In this document: piece by piece, positions 54,336 to 62,617 of the stretch | Layout of the letters: each line of letters starts with the position of its first letter | How positions within the stretch are numbered: position 1 is the stretch's first letter | Origin: Alsobacter metallidurans | GTDB taxonomy: Bacteria; Pseudomonadota; Alphaproteobacteria; Rhizobiales; Beijerinckiaceae | Length of the DNA stretch: 64,000 nt | Assembly: GCF_014636935.1 (NCBI RefSeq) | Contig: NZ_BMES01000001.1 | Location: forward strand, 1,865,782 to 1,929,781 | Direction of reading: 5' to 3' | Notes under the pieces: model-generated | Told to the model about the DNA's origin: nothing | Seen by the model: the letters and a program-made list of their open reading frames with translations, nothing else | Database searches by the model: none | Translations under genes and position numbers: made by a program

Positions 54336-56162
54336 ATGTGCGGCATCGTCGGAATTCTGGGAACAACGCCGGTCGCGTCCATGATCGTGGAGGGGCTGAA
54401 GCGCCTGGAATACCGGGGATACGATTCCGCCGGCGTCGCCACGCTCGAGCATGGCCATCTCGAGCGCCGCCGCGCCGAGGGCAAGCTGCGCAACCTGGAA
54501 GCCCGGCTGCGCGAGCAGCCGCTGGACGGCCACATCGGCATCGGCCACACGCGCTGGGCCACGCATGGCAAGCCGACCGAGCGCAACGCCCATCCGCACG
54601 CCACCGACAAGCTCGCGGTGGTGCACAACGGCATCATCGAGAACTTCCGCGAGCTGCGCGCCGAGCTGGAGGCGGACGGCGTCCGGTTCGAGTCCGAGAC
54701 CGACACCGAGGTGGTGGCCCAGTATGTCACCCGCGAGATGCGCCGCACCAACGACCCCGTCGCGGCTGTGGCGGCCTCGCTGCGCCGATTCCGCGGCGCT
54801 TTCGCGCTCGGCTTCGTGTTCGACGGGCAGGAGGATCTTCTGATCGGCGCCCGCCGCGGCGCGCCGCTGGCGATCGGCTGGGGGGAGGGCGAGATGTATC
54901 TCGGCTCCGACGCCCTGGCGCTGGCGCCTTTCACGGACACCATCACCTACCTGGAAGAGGGCGACTGGGTCGTCCTGCGCCGCGACGGCGCCGAGATCCG
55001 CGACGAGAACAACCAGGTCGTGAGCCGGGCGAAGCAGAAGAGCGCGGCCGGCGCCTTCCTGGTCGACAAGGGCTCGCACAAGCACTTCATGGCCAAGGAG
55101 ATCCACGAGCAGCCGGAAGTGGTCGGCCGCACGCTGGCCCACTACATGGACATGGCGACCGGGCGCGTGCGCCTCCCGTTCGAGACGCCGTTCAGCTGGC
55201 GCGATCTCGACCGCATCACCGTCACGGCCTGCGGCACGGCCTATATCGCGGGCATGATCGGCAAGTACTGGTTCGAGCGCTTCGCCCGCCTGCCGGTGGA
55301 GATCGACGTCGCGTCCGAGTTCCGGTACCGCGAGGCGCCCCTGCCCAAGAACGGGCTGGCGCTGTTCATCTCGCAGTCCGGCGAGACCGCCGACACCCTC
55401 GCGAGCCTGCGCTACGCGAAGGAGAACGGCCAAAAGATCCTGTCCGTCGTCAACGTGCCGACCTCCTCGATCGCACGCGAGAGCGACGTTGTGGCGCCCA
55501 CGCTGGCGGGCGTCGAGGTCGGCGTCGCCTCCACAAAGGCGTTCACGTGCCAGCTCACCGTGCTGGCCTGCCTCGCGGTGGCGGCCGGGCTGGAGCGCGG
55601 TACGCTGTCCGAGGCCGAGGGCCTGCGCCTCGTCACAGAGCTGATCGCCACGCCCGGCCTGATGGCGGACGCGCTCAAGGGCGAGCACGCCGTCGAGCAG
55701 GTCGCGCGCGACATCTCCAAGGTCACGGACGTGCTCTATCTCGGCCGCGGCACCAGCTACCCGATGGCGCTGGAGGGCGCGCTCAAGCTCAAGGAAATCT
55801 CCTACATCCACGCCGAGGCCTATGCGGCGGGCGAGTTGAAGCACGGCCCCATCGCGCTGATCGACGAGACCATGCCGGTGATCGTGATCGCGCCGCGCGA
55901 CGCCATCTACGAGAAGACCGTTTCCAACATGCAGGAGGTCGCCGCGCGCGGCGGGCGCATCGTGCTGATCTCGGACGAGCATGCGGCCGCCGAGTCCGGA
56001 CTCTCCGGCCTGGAGAGCGTCGTGATGCCCCCCATGGGGCCGGATTTCGCGCCGATTGTTTATGCGGTTCCGGTGCAGCTGCTCGCCTATTACGCGGCGG
56101 TGGCGCTCGGCAAGGACGTGGACCAGCCGCGCAACTTGGCCAAATCGGTCACCGTCGAATAA
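54336..56162 (+). CDS. glmS: Glutamine--fructose-6-phosphate aminotransferase (isomerizing)
   Basis: 608 residues, full length. The N-terminal nucleophile Cys2 (MCGIVGI) starts a class II amidotransferase domain (about 2-220: GIGHTRWATHGKPTERNAHP). Two SIS domains follow (about 285-420, CGTAYIAG, SQSGETADT; about 455-600, LGRGTSYPMALEGALKLKEI) and the C-terminal sugar-isomerase end DQPRNLAKSVTVE. It makes glucosamine-6-phosphate for peptidoglycan and lipopolysaccharide. GGGAG lies seven bases before the start. There is no glmS ribozyme and no glmU upstream. Confidence 0.96.
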   Translation: MCGIVGILGTTPVASMIVEGLKRLEYRGYDSAGVATLEHGHLERRRAEGKLRNLEARLREQPLDGHIGIGHTRWATHGKPTERNAHPHATDKLAVVHNGIIENFRELRAELEADGVRFESETDTEVVAQYVTREMRRTNDPVAAVAASLRRFRGAFALGFVFDGQEDLLIGARRGAPLAIGWGEGEMYLGSDALALAPFTDTITYLEEGDWVVLRRDGAEIRDENNQVVSRAKQKSAAGAFLVDKGSHKHFMAKEIHEQPEVVGRTLAHYMDMATGRVRLPFETPFSWRDLDRITVTACGTAYIAGMIGKYWFERFARLPVEIDVASEFRYREAPLPKNGLALFISQSGETADTLASLRYAKENGQKILSVVNVPTSSIARESDVVAPTLAGVEVGVASTKAFTCQLTVLACLAVAAGLERGTLSEAEGLRLVTELIATPGLMADALKGEHAVEQVARDISKVTDVLYLGRGTSYPMALEGALKLKEISYIHAEAYAAGELKHGPIALIDETMPVIVIAPRDAIYEKTVSNMQEVAARGGRIVLISDEHAAAESGLSGLESVVMPPMGPDFAPIVYAVPVQLLAYYAAVALGKDVDQPRNLAKSVTVE

Positions 56163-56188
56163 GTTCTCCCCGAACATGCCGGCGCTCA

Positions 56189-56217
56189 AGCCTGCGGTTC
56201 GCCTGAACCGGCAGGCT
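56189..56217. promoter_or_regulatory. Strong hairpin downstream of glmS
   Basis: AGCCTGC-GGTTC-GCCT-GAACC-GGCAGGCT: 12 pairs with one bulged base, 27 bases past the glmS stop. There is no T-run, so it is not a classic terminator; it may protect the 3' end or act with Rho. Confidence 0.5.
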
Positions 56218-56306
56218 GGAGCACGCCTCGGTCGGACCCGATGACTCTGTCGGGCGTTCTTGGTGTATGCCGTTGATCAGTTGGCGCCCATTTCGCAGGA
56301 TGCGGG

Positions 56307-57113
56307 ATGACGTCGCGAGGAGAGCCTGTCCGAATGAGCACCGAGCCGGTCTTCAGTTCCGAGCCGAGCCTGGCGGCGTCGCCCTTCATTGCGCCTGTCC
56401 CTCCGCCCAAGCGCTCGGCGCGGCACCGCCTGCGGGCCTATTTCCTCACCGGCATCGTGGTCGCGGGGCCGCTCGCCATCACGGCCTACATTACCTGGTG
56501 GTTCATCAACCTGGTGGACGGCTGGGTGAAGCCCTTTATCCCGGCCGCCTACCTTCCCGAGACCTATCTGAAATATCCGATCCCGGGATTTGGCCTCATC
56601 GTCGCCCTGTTCGGGCTGACGCTGCTGGGCTTTCTCACCGCAAACCTGGTTGGGCGCTCGCTGTTGGATTTCGGCGAGACGCTGCTCGGCCGCATGCCGG
56701 TGGTGCGCGGCCTCTACAAGAGCGTGAAGCAGATCTTCGAGACGGTGTTCTCGCAGTCCGGGACCTCGTTCCGCACCGTCGGCCTCGTGCAGTTCCCCGC
56801 CAAGGGCATGTGGTCGATCGTGTTTCTCTCCACCCCGCCGCAGGGCGAGCTGGCCGAGAGCATGCCGGGACGCGACGAACACGTTGCCGTTTTCATGCCA
56901 TGCACACCCAATCCGACCACGGGGTTCTTCTTCTACCTGCCGCGGAGCGAGGTGATCGAGCTTTCCATCTCGGTGGACGAGGGCGCCAAGCTGATCATGT
57001 CGGCCGGCCTGATCCAGCCCGACGGCCAGCGGCGGCTCGCAAAGCTCGCCGAAGCCGCAAAAACGCGCCGGCATGTCCCGGAGGCGGATGCGCCGCTCGA
57101 AGCAGCGCAGTAG
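56307..57113 (+). CDS. DUF502 family membrane protein
   Basis: 268 residues from ATG 56307; ATG 56334 with GAGGAG upstream is an alternative. There are two membrane spans (about 43-66, YFLTGIVVAGPLAITAYITW, and 92-117, PGFGLIVALFGLTLLGFLTA). The DUF502 body follows: RMPVVRGLYKSVKQIFETVF, VQFPAKGMWSIVFLSTPP, VFMPCTPNPTTGFFFYLPRS. Family members are conserved inner-membrane proteins of unknown function; a plant relative affects membrane-protein trafficking. The N-terminal 30 residues and C-terminal 30 are low-complexity. Confidence 0.87.
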   Translation: MTSRGEPVRMSTEPVFSSEPSLAASPFIAPVPPPKRSARHRLRAYFLTGIVVAGPLAITAYITWWFINLVDGWVKPFIPAAYLPETYLKYPIPGFGLIVALFGLTLLGFLTANLVGRSLLDFGETLLGRMPVVRGLYKSVKQIFETVFSQSGTSFRTVGLVQFPAKGMWSIVFLSTPPQGELAESMPGRDEHVAVFMPCTPNPTTGFFFYLPRSEVIELSISVDEGAKLIMSAGLIQPDGQRRLAKLAEAAKTRRHVPEADAPLEAAQ

Positions 57114-57242
57114 ACGCCGCCCTCAATAGACGTAGGCTTTAGGTGCATCTTGTCCAATAAGCCGAAACGAATTCCAGAGAATTCGAGCCTATCGTCCGGC
57201 CGAAAGCGGCGTTCGACCGCGACCATTGCAAGAGAGATCGTC

Positions 57243-58676
57243 ATGCCGCAGGCCGTTTCCGACGCGTTGATCACACCCGTCATTCTCTGTGGAGGGTCTG
57301 GCACCCGTCTTTGGCCGGCGTCGCGCAAATGCATGCCGAAGCAGTTCATCCCGCTCACCGGCCCCCTCTCGATGTTCCAGGACACCGTGAAGCGTGTGTC
57401 CGATCCGGCCTGCTTCGCCGCCCCGATCGTGGTCACCAGCGACGAGTTCCGCTTCGTGGTCGCCGAGCAGTTGCGCGAGATCGACACGCAGGCCGAGATC
57501 GTGCTGGAGCCGTCGCCGCGTGATTCCGGCCCGGCGGTCGCGGTCGCGGCCGTGCTCGCGGGCGGGCGCCACAAGCGCGGCCTCGTCCTTATCCTGCCGT
57601 CCGACCATCTCATCCCGGACGCGGCCGCTTTCACGGCCGCATGCGTCGAAGCCGCCAAGGGCGCCCAGGACGGGTTCATCATGACCCTGGGCGTCGCGCC
57701 CACCGGCCCGGCCACCGGCTATGGCTATATTCGCCCGTCGCGTGCCACTGGTTCGGGCGGAGCGCTGGCGGTCGAGGCCTTCGTCGAGAAGCCCGACCTC
57801 GCCACCGCCAAGACCTATGTCGAGCAGGGTTATCTCTGGAACAGCGGCAATTTCCTGTTCCGCGCGGACGTGATGCTGGACGAATTGAGCCAGTTCGCCC
57901 CTGACATGCGCCGCGCCGCCGAGGCTGCCGTCGCGCAGGCGACCCGGGACCTCGACTTCCTTCGCCTCGACGGGGAGGCCTTCGCGGCCGCGCCCAAGAA
58001 GTCGATCGACTACGCGGTTCTGGAGCACACCCGCAAGGCGGCGGTGCTGCCTGTGTCGTTCCGCTGGTCGGACCTCGGCGAATGGGACGCCGTGCTGGCC
58101 AACTCCGAGCGCGACGCCAACGGCAACTCGCTCTCCGGCAACGTCCATGTGCGCGACGCCAACAACAGTCTCGTCCACAGCGAGGGCATGCTCACCGCGG
58201 TGCTGGGCCTCGACGACGTCGTAGTGGTGACCACGCAGGACGCCGTGTTGGTGACGAGCCGGGCCGCCTCGCCACAGGTCAAGGACCTCGTGGAAAGCCT
58301 GAAGGCCTCCGGCCACGCCGAGGCGACCGAGCACCTGCGCATGCACCGGCCCTGGGGCTGGTACCAGCGCGTCGACATCGGCACCCGTTTCCAGGTGAAG
58401 CGCATCATGGTGCGCCCCGGCGCCCAGCTGTCGCTGCAGAAGCACTTCCACCGCGCCGAGCACTGGGTCGTGGTGCGCGGCACCGCCGAGGTCACGCGCG
58501 ACGCCGAGGTCCTGCTGCTGCAGGAAAACGAGTCCGTCTACCTGCCGCTGGGCTGCGTCCACCGCCTCACCAACCCGGGCAAGATCCCGCTGGAGCTCAT
58601 CGAGGTCCAGGTCGGCAGCTACACGGGCGAGGACGACATCGTCCGCATCACGGATGTGTACGGCCGCTCGGCCTGA
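57243..58676 (+). CDS. Mannose-1-phosphate guanylyltransferase / mannose-6-phosphate isomerase
   Basis: 477 residues from ATG 57243, six bases after GAGAGA; the frame from 57150 adds 31 basic residues without similarity. The bifunctional type II enzyme has an N-terminal nucleotidyltransferase domain (about 10-300: VILCGGSGTRLWPASRKCMP, LPSDHLI, FVEKPD, WNSGNFLF) and a C-terminal cupin isomerase (about 350-470: HRPWGWYQRVDIGTRFQVKR, QLSLQKHFHRAEHWVVVRGT). It supplies GDP-mannose for exopolysaccharide or lipopolysaccharide. No polysaccharide cluster adjoins it. A repeat of the CCGTCATTGCGAG family follows. Confidence 0.93.
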   Translation: MPQAVSDALITPVILCGGSGTRLWPASRKCMPKQFIPLTGPLSMFQDTVKRVSDPACFAAPIVVTSDEFRFVVAEQLREIDTQAEIVLEPSPRDSGPAVAVAAVLAGGRHKRGLVLILPSDHLIPDAAAFTAACVEAAKGAQDGFIMTLGVAPTGPATGYGYIRPSRATGSGGALAVEAFVEKPDLATAKTYVEQGYLWNSGNFLFRADVMLDELSQFAPDMRRAAEAAVAQATRDLDFLRLDGEAFAAAPKKSIDYAVLEHTRKAAVLPVSFRWSDLGEWDAVLANSERDANGNSLSGNVHVRDANNSLVHSEGMLTAVLGLDDVVVVTTQDAVLVTSRAASPQVKDLVESLKASGHAEATEHLRMHRPWGWYQRVDIGTRFQVKRIMVRPGAQLSLQKHFHRAEHWVVVRGTAEVTRDAEVLLLQENESVYLPLGCVHRLTNPGKIPLELIEVQVGSYTGEDDIVRITDVYGRSA

Positions 58677-58684
58677 CATCCTCC

Positions 58685-58782
58685 CCGTCATTGCGAGGAG
58701 CGCAGCGACGCAGCAATCCAGGCGCCGGGCCAAGAGCTCGACGCCAACCGTCTGGATTGCTTCGCTTCGCTCGCAATGACGG
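58685..58782. repeat. Long inverted intergenic repeat, CCGTCATTGCGAG family (copy 1)
   Basis: Starts CCGTCATTGCGAG..GCAATCCAG and ends with CTGGATTGCTTCG..CGCAATGACGG, the arms being inverted with about 35 bases between. It lies between the convergent guanylyltransferase and recG genes. A second copy with the same outer arms is at 62511. This repeat class is common in Rhizobiales intergenic DNA. Confidence 0.85.
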
Positions 58783-58791
58783 CTTGGCCGC

Positions 58792-60894
58792 TCACCCCGC
58801 ACGCAGCAGCCGGATCGCGGCGTCGCGCTCGAAAAGGTAGAGCAGCACGCGCAGCGCCTGGCCGCGTTCGCCGGCGAGGTCGGGGTCCGTCGCGAGCGCC
58901 AGCTTGGCGTCGTCACGGGCGGCCTGCAGCAACTCGCCGTGCAGCTCCGGAATCGCGAGGCGAAAACCCGGCATGCCGGACTGGCGCGTGCCCAGCACGT
59001 CGCCTTCGCCGCGCAGCTTCAAATCCTCCTCGGCGATCTCGAAGCCGTCCTCTGTGCGGCGCATGGTTTCCAGCCGCGCCTTGGCGACCTCGCCGAGCGG
59101 CCCCCGGTAAAGCAGCAGGCAGCTCGACTTGCCGGAGCCGCGCCCGACCCGCCCGCGCAGCTGGTGCAGCTGCGCCAGGCCGAACTGCTCGGCGTGCTCG
59201 ATCACCATGATGGTGGCCTGCGGCACGTCCACGCCGACCTCGATCACCGTGGTGGCGACCAGCACGGAGGTCTCGCCCGCCGCGAAGGCCGCCATGGCGG
59301 CGTCCTTCTCCTTTCCCTTCATCTGGCCGTGCACCAGCCCGACGCGCGGACCGAAGATGCGGGTCAGCGTCTCGAAGCGCTCCTGTGCGGCCGCAAGGTC
59401 GAGCTCCTCGTTCTCCTCCACGAGCGGGCATACCCAATAGGCCTGCGCGCCCGCCGCGATCGCCCGGCCGACGCCGGCCACCACCTCGTCCAGCCGGTCG
59501 AGCGGCACGATGCGCGTGTCGATGGGTTGCCGCCCGGCCGGCTTCTCGCGCAGCACCGAAACATCCATGTCGCCGAAATAGGACAGCACCAGCGTGCGCG
59601 GAATGGGAGTGGCGGTCATCACCAGCACGTCCACGGCCTCGCCCTTGCGCGACAAGGCGAGCCGCTGGTGCACGCCGAAGCGGTGCTGCTCGTCCACCAC
59701 CGCCATGCCGAGGTCCGCGAACGCGACCTCCTCCTGAAACAGCGCATGCGTGCCGAACAGGATGTCGATCTCGCCCGCCGCCAGCGCCTCCAGGGTGGTG
59801 CGGCGGCTTGTGCCCTTGTCACGGCCCGTCAGCAGCGCGGTGCGCAGCCCGGCGGCCTCGGCGAGCGGCTTCAGCTTCTCGTAGTGCTGGCGCGACAGGA
59901 TCTCGGTCGGCGCCATCAGGGCGGCCTGCCGCCCGGATTCCACCACGCTCGCCATCGCGAGCAGCGCCACCACGGTCTTGCCGGAGCCGACATCGCCCTG
60001 CAGCAGCCGCAGCATGCGCTCGGACGTCGCGAGATCGCGGCGGATGTCCTCCAGCGCGGCGGTCTGCGCGCCCGTGAGCGAGAACGGCAGGGCGGCCATG
60101 ATGCGGCCCGCGATTCGGCCATCGCCGACCTGCGAGCGGCCGGCGGCCTTTTTCATGTGCTGGCGCGCCAGCAACAAGGCGAGTTGGCTCGCCAGCAACT
60201 CGTCATAGGCGAGCCGCTGGCGCGCCTTGACGTCGGGCGCCAGCGCGGCGGCCGAGATCGGGCGGTGAAGATCGCCCAGCGCGTGCGCGAAGGTGGGCAG
60301 GCGGCGCGCCCGCATCCAGGCCTCGTCCTGCCATTCTGGCAGATCGGGCAGGTTTTCTAGCGCCGCTGACGCCGCCTTGGCGACCACGCGCGGCCCGAGC
60401 CCAGCCGTGAGGCCGTAGACGGGCTCGAAGGCCGGCATGGCGGCGAGCCCGGCGGCGTCAACGATGCGGTCGGGATGCACCATCTGCAGTCGCCCGTCCC
60501 ACTGCTCGAGCTTGCCGGAGATCCAGCGCTTTTCGCCGAGCGGCAGCAGTTGCTCCATGCGCCGCTGGCTGGCGTGAAAGAACACCAGCGCCACGCTGCC
60601 GGTGGGGTCGGCCACGATCACCCGGTAGGGCCCGGCGCGGCGGTTCGGCGGCCCAGGGCGGTGCTCCTCGACGGTTACCTCCAGGGTGACGATCGTGTCG
60701 AGCGGCGCCTCGGCGATGCGCGGCTTGGCGCTGCGGTCGATCACGCCGTGGGGCAGGTGAAACAGGAGGTCCAGCACGCGCGCCCCGCGCCCCGGCTCGC
60801 CGAGCAGCACGTCGAACAGCAGCGCCATTTTCGGCCCGACGCCGGGAAGGGTCGCGACGGGCGCGAAAAGCGGGTTCAGCAGGGCAGGGCGCAT
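58792..60894 (-). CDS. recG: ATP-dependent DNA helicase RecG
   Basis: 700 residues. An OB-fold wedge domain (about 50-170) is followed by two helicase lobes with Walker A QGDVGSGKTVVALLA, DEQHRFGVHQR (motif II), TATPIPRTL (III) and VATTVIEVGVDVPQATIM / QLRGRVGRG (V, VI). RecG reverses stalled forks and processes branched DNA. The tail ends AAIRLLRAG. A DHFR-like gene lies 43 bases upstream on the same strand. Confidence 0.95.
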   Translation of the reverse strand: MRPALLNPLFAPVATLPGVGPKMALLFDVLLGEPGRGARVLDLLFHLPHGVIDRSAKPRIAEAPLDTIVTLEVTVEEHRPGPPNRRAGPYRVIVADPTGSVALVFFHASQRRMEQLLPLGEKRWISGKLEQWDGRLQMVHPDRIVDAAGLAAMPAFEPVYGLTAGLGPRVVAKAASAALENLPDLPEWQDEAWMRARRLPTFAHALGDLHRPISAAALAPDVKARQRLAYDELLASQLALLLARQHMKKAAGRSQVGDGRIAGRIMAALPFSLTGAQTAALEDIRRDLATSERMLRLLQGDVGSGKTVVALLAMASVVESGRQAALMAPTEILSRQHYEKLKPLAEAAGLRTALLTGRDKGTSRRTTLEALAAGEIDILFGTHALFQEEVAFADLGMAVVDEQHRFGVHQRLALSRKGEAVDVLVMTATPIPRTLVLSYFGDMDVSVLREKPAGRQPIDTRIVPLDRLDEVVAGVGRAIAAGAQAYWVCPLVEENEELDLAAAQERFETLTRIFGPRVGLVHGQMKGKEKDAAMAAFAAGETSVLVATTVIEVGVDVPQATIMVIEHAEQFGLAQLHQLRGRVGRGSGKSSCLLLYRGPLGEVAKARLETMRRTEDGFEIAEEDLKLRGEGDVLGTRQSGMPGFRLAIPELHGELLQAARDDAKLALATDPDLAGERGQALRVLLYLFERDAAIRLLRAG

Positions 60895-60937
60895 GGCTCG
60901 ATTCGGATGGCTCGGAGGGGAGCATACATGCGGGGCG

Positions 60938-61489
60938 TCAGCCTCGCCGCCAATCCGTGAGGATCACCGGGCCCGCCGGATCGATCACCTGCGCCGGGCC
61001 GGCCGCGAGGCCATGGCGCGCCAGCACGGATTCGGCTGTTTCGCTTGGGGCCGCCGTCCCGAACAGCCGGCGTCCACCCGGCACCCGGACCCCGATCGCC
61101 CGCGTGAGGTGGAAGGCGTCGTAGCCGAGCTTGAGGAAAAGGTCGAACACGCCCTGGCCGCCCGGCACGGCGATGCGCCCGCCCGGGGGGAGGGCGCGGG
61201 ATGCGGCGTCCGGCCATGCGACCGTGGAGGGGTTCCACCACCAAGCGTCGGCGCGGCGCTCCAACCCACCGACGGCGGCCGAAACCACCATTCGGGGCCG
61301 GCGCTGGGGGTTGCCGTGCGCCTCGTGGCCGAGCCGCCCGAGCACGGTGAGGTCCGAGCGGTCGAGCTCGGCCTGGAACAGCGCCCAGTCGGCCTCGTTG
61401 CGCAGCACGGCCGGCATCCGCCCCTGCGCATCCGCGATGCAATCGTCGTCCGAGACGATCGCGTGGCCGGTGACGAACCAGGTGGGCAT
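60938..61489 (-). CDS. Dihydrofolate-reductase-like domain protein
   Basis: 183 residues from ATG 61489 (a frame opening at 61570 crosses into the xthA leader). The pattern fits RibD/DHFR-like proteins: ALFQAELDRSDLTVLGRLGH, RMVVSAAVGGLE near the core, and IAVPGGQGVFDLFLKLGYDA, then HLTRAIGVRVPGGRRLF, which is the NADPH-binding GG..F/L motif and the closing strand. The N-terminus is unlike true folate reductases, which start with a conserved Ile-Ala strand; here it is MPTWFVTGHAIVSDDDC. Bona fide dihydrofolate reduction is therefore not assured. It is a probable partner of recG in one transcript, divergent from xthA with 95 bases between. Confidence 0.7.
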   Translation of the reverse strand: MPTWFVTGHAIVSDDDCIADAQGRMPAVLRNEADWALFQAELDRSDLTVLGRLGHEAHGNPQRRPRMVVSAAVGGLERRADAWWWNPSTVAWPDAASRALPPGGRIAVPGGQGVFDLFLKLGYDAFHLTRAIGVRVPGGRRLFGTAAPSETAESVLARHGLAAGPAQVIDPAGPVILTDWRRG

Positions 61490-61584
61490 GCTGCAAGTCT
61501 CTCCCGTGCTCCGGCGCGCAAAGCCCGGATTGCCTCCATGCCGCCGCGGTGCGAAACCTGCACCCAGCATCGACGGAGCCCTGC

Positions 61585-62364
61585 ATGCGCATCGCCACCT
61601 GGAACGTCAATTCGGTCAAGGCCAGGATCGGCCATCTCGTCGACTGGTTGAAGCAGTGCAATCCGGACGTGGTGTGCCTGCAGGAGATCAAATGCGTCGA
61701 CGAGGCCTTTCCGGCGGCCGAGATCGAGGCGCTGGGCTACAATGTCGCGACCCACGGGCAGAAAACCTATAACGGCGTCGCCATCCTGTCGAAGCGCCCT
61801 TTCGAGGTGATGCGCGGCCTGCCGGGCGGCGACGAGGACGTGCAGTCGCGCTACATCGAGGCCGAGATCCCGACCGATTCGGGCGCCGTGCGGGTAGCGT
61901 CCATCTACCTGCCCAACGGCAACCCGCCCCAGACCGAGAAATACGACTACAAGCTCGCCTGGATGGACCGGCTCACCGCCCACGCGCAAGAGCTGCTGGC
62001 GCTGGAGGAGCCGCTGGTGCTGGCCGGCGACTACAACGTCATCCCCACCGCGCGCGACGTGCACAATCCGGCCGCATGGGAGACCGACGCGCTGTTCCTG
62101 CCGCGCACCCGCGCCAAGTTCCGCGAGCTGCTGGCGCTCGGCTTCACGGACGCCTTCCGGGCCTGCGACGACCGCGACGGCCAGTACACCTTCTGGGACT
62201 ACCAGGCCGGCGCCTGGCAGCGGAACAACGGCATCCGCATCGACCACCTGCTCCTGTCGCCCCAGGCCGCCGACAAGCTGCAGACCTGCGTGGTCGACAA
62301 GCACGTCCGCGCCTGGGAGAAGCCCTCCGACCACGTCCCGGTCTGGGTGGATTTGAAGCTGTAG
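61585..62364 (+). CDS. xthA: Exodeoxyribonuclease III
   Basis: 259 residues from ATG 61585. AP-endonuclease signatures: MRIATWNVNSVKAR (Asn7), VCLQEIKCVDEAFP (Glu34), NGVAILSKRPF, LAGDYNVIPT, and the terminal WEKPSDHVPVWVDL with the catalytic Asp-His. It removes 3'-blocking groups and cuts abasic sites in base-excision repair. The length matches E. coli Xth (268). It is followed by two repeat elements before the ggt gene. Confidence 0.95.
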   Translation: MRIATWNVNSVKARIGHLVDWLKQCNPDVVCLQEIKCVDEAFPAAEIEALGYNVATHGQKTYNGVAILSKRPFEVMRGLPGGDEDVQSRYIEAEIPTDSGAVRVASIYLPNGNPPQTEKYDYKLAWMDRLTAHAQELLALEEPLVLAGDYNVIPTARDVHNPAAWETDALFLPRTRAKFRELLALGFTDAFRACDDRDGQYTFWDYQAGAWQRNNGIRIDHLLLSPQAADKLQTCVVDKHVRAWEKPSDHVPVWVDLKL

Positions 62365-62376
62365 GGCTCATTCTCT

Positions 62377-62482
62377 CCGTCATCCCCGGCGGCGCGAAGC
62401 GCCGGGAAGGGGATCCAGGGGCAAAGGCGCTCACCCCTGGATCCCCTTCCCGACCTGCTGCGCAGGTCACCGGGGATGACGG
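62377..62482. repeat. Long inverted intergenic repeat, CCGTCATCCCCGG family
   Basis: Starts CCGTCATCCCCGGCGGCGCG and ends CACCGGGGATGACGG; inner arms GGGGATCCAGGGG / CCCCTGGATCCCC make one large cruciform of about 106 bases. It lies between xthA and the next repeat. Confidence 0.8.
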
Positions 62483-62510
62483 CGAGGGGCGCGACCGTTG
62501 CGCCACCCTG

Positions 62511-62609
62511 CCGTCATTGCGAGCGCAGCGAAGCAATCCAGGGGCCGGGCGTAGGGCTCAACGCCTAGCCTCTAGACTGGATTGCTTCGCCTCCGGCTCG
62601 CAATGACGG
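62511..62609. repeat. Long inverted intergenic repeat, CCGTCATTGCGAG family (copy 2)
   Basis: Outer arms CCGTCATTGCGAG and CTCGCAATGACGG, inner arms CAGCGAAGCAATCCAG and CTGGATTGCTTCG. It has the same architecture as the copy at 58685 and ends a few bases before the ggt stop. Confidence 0.85.
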
Positions 62610-62617
62610 CGAGGCGC

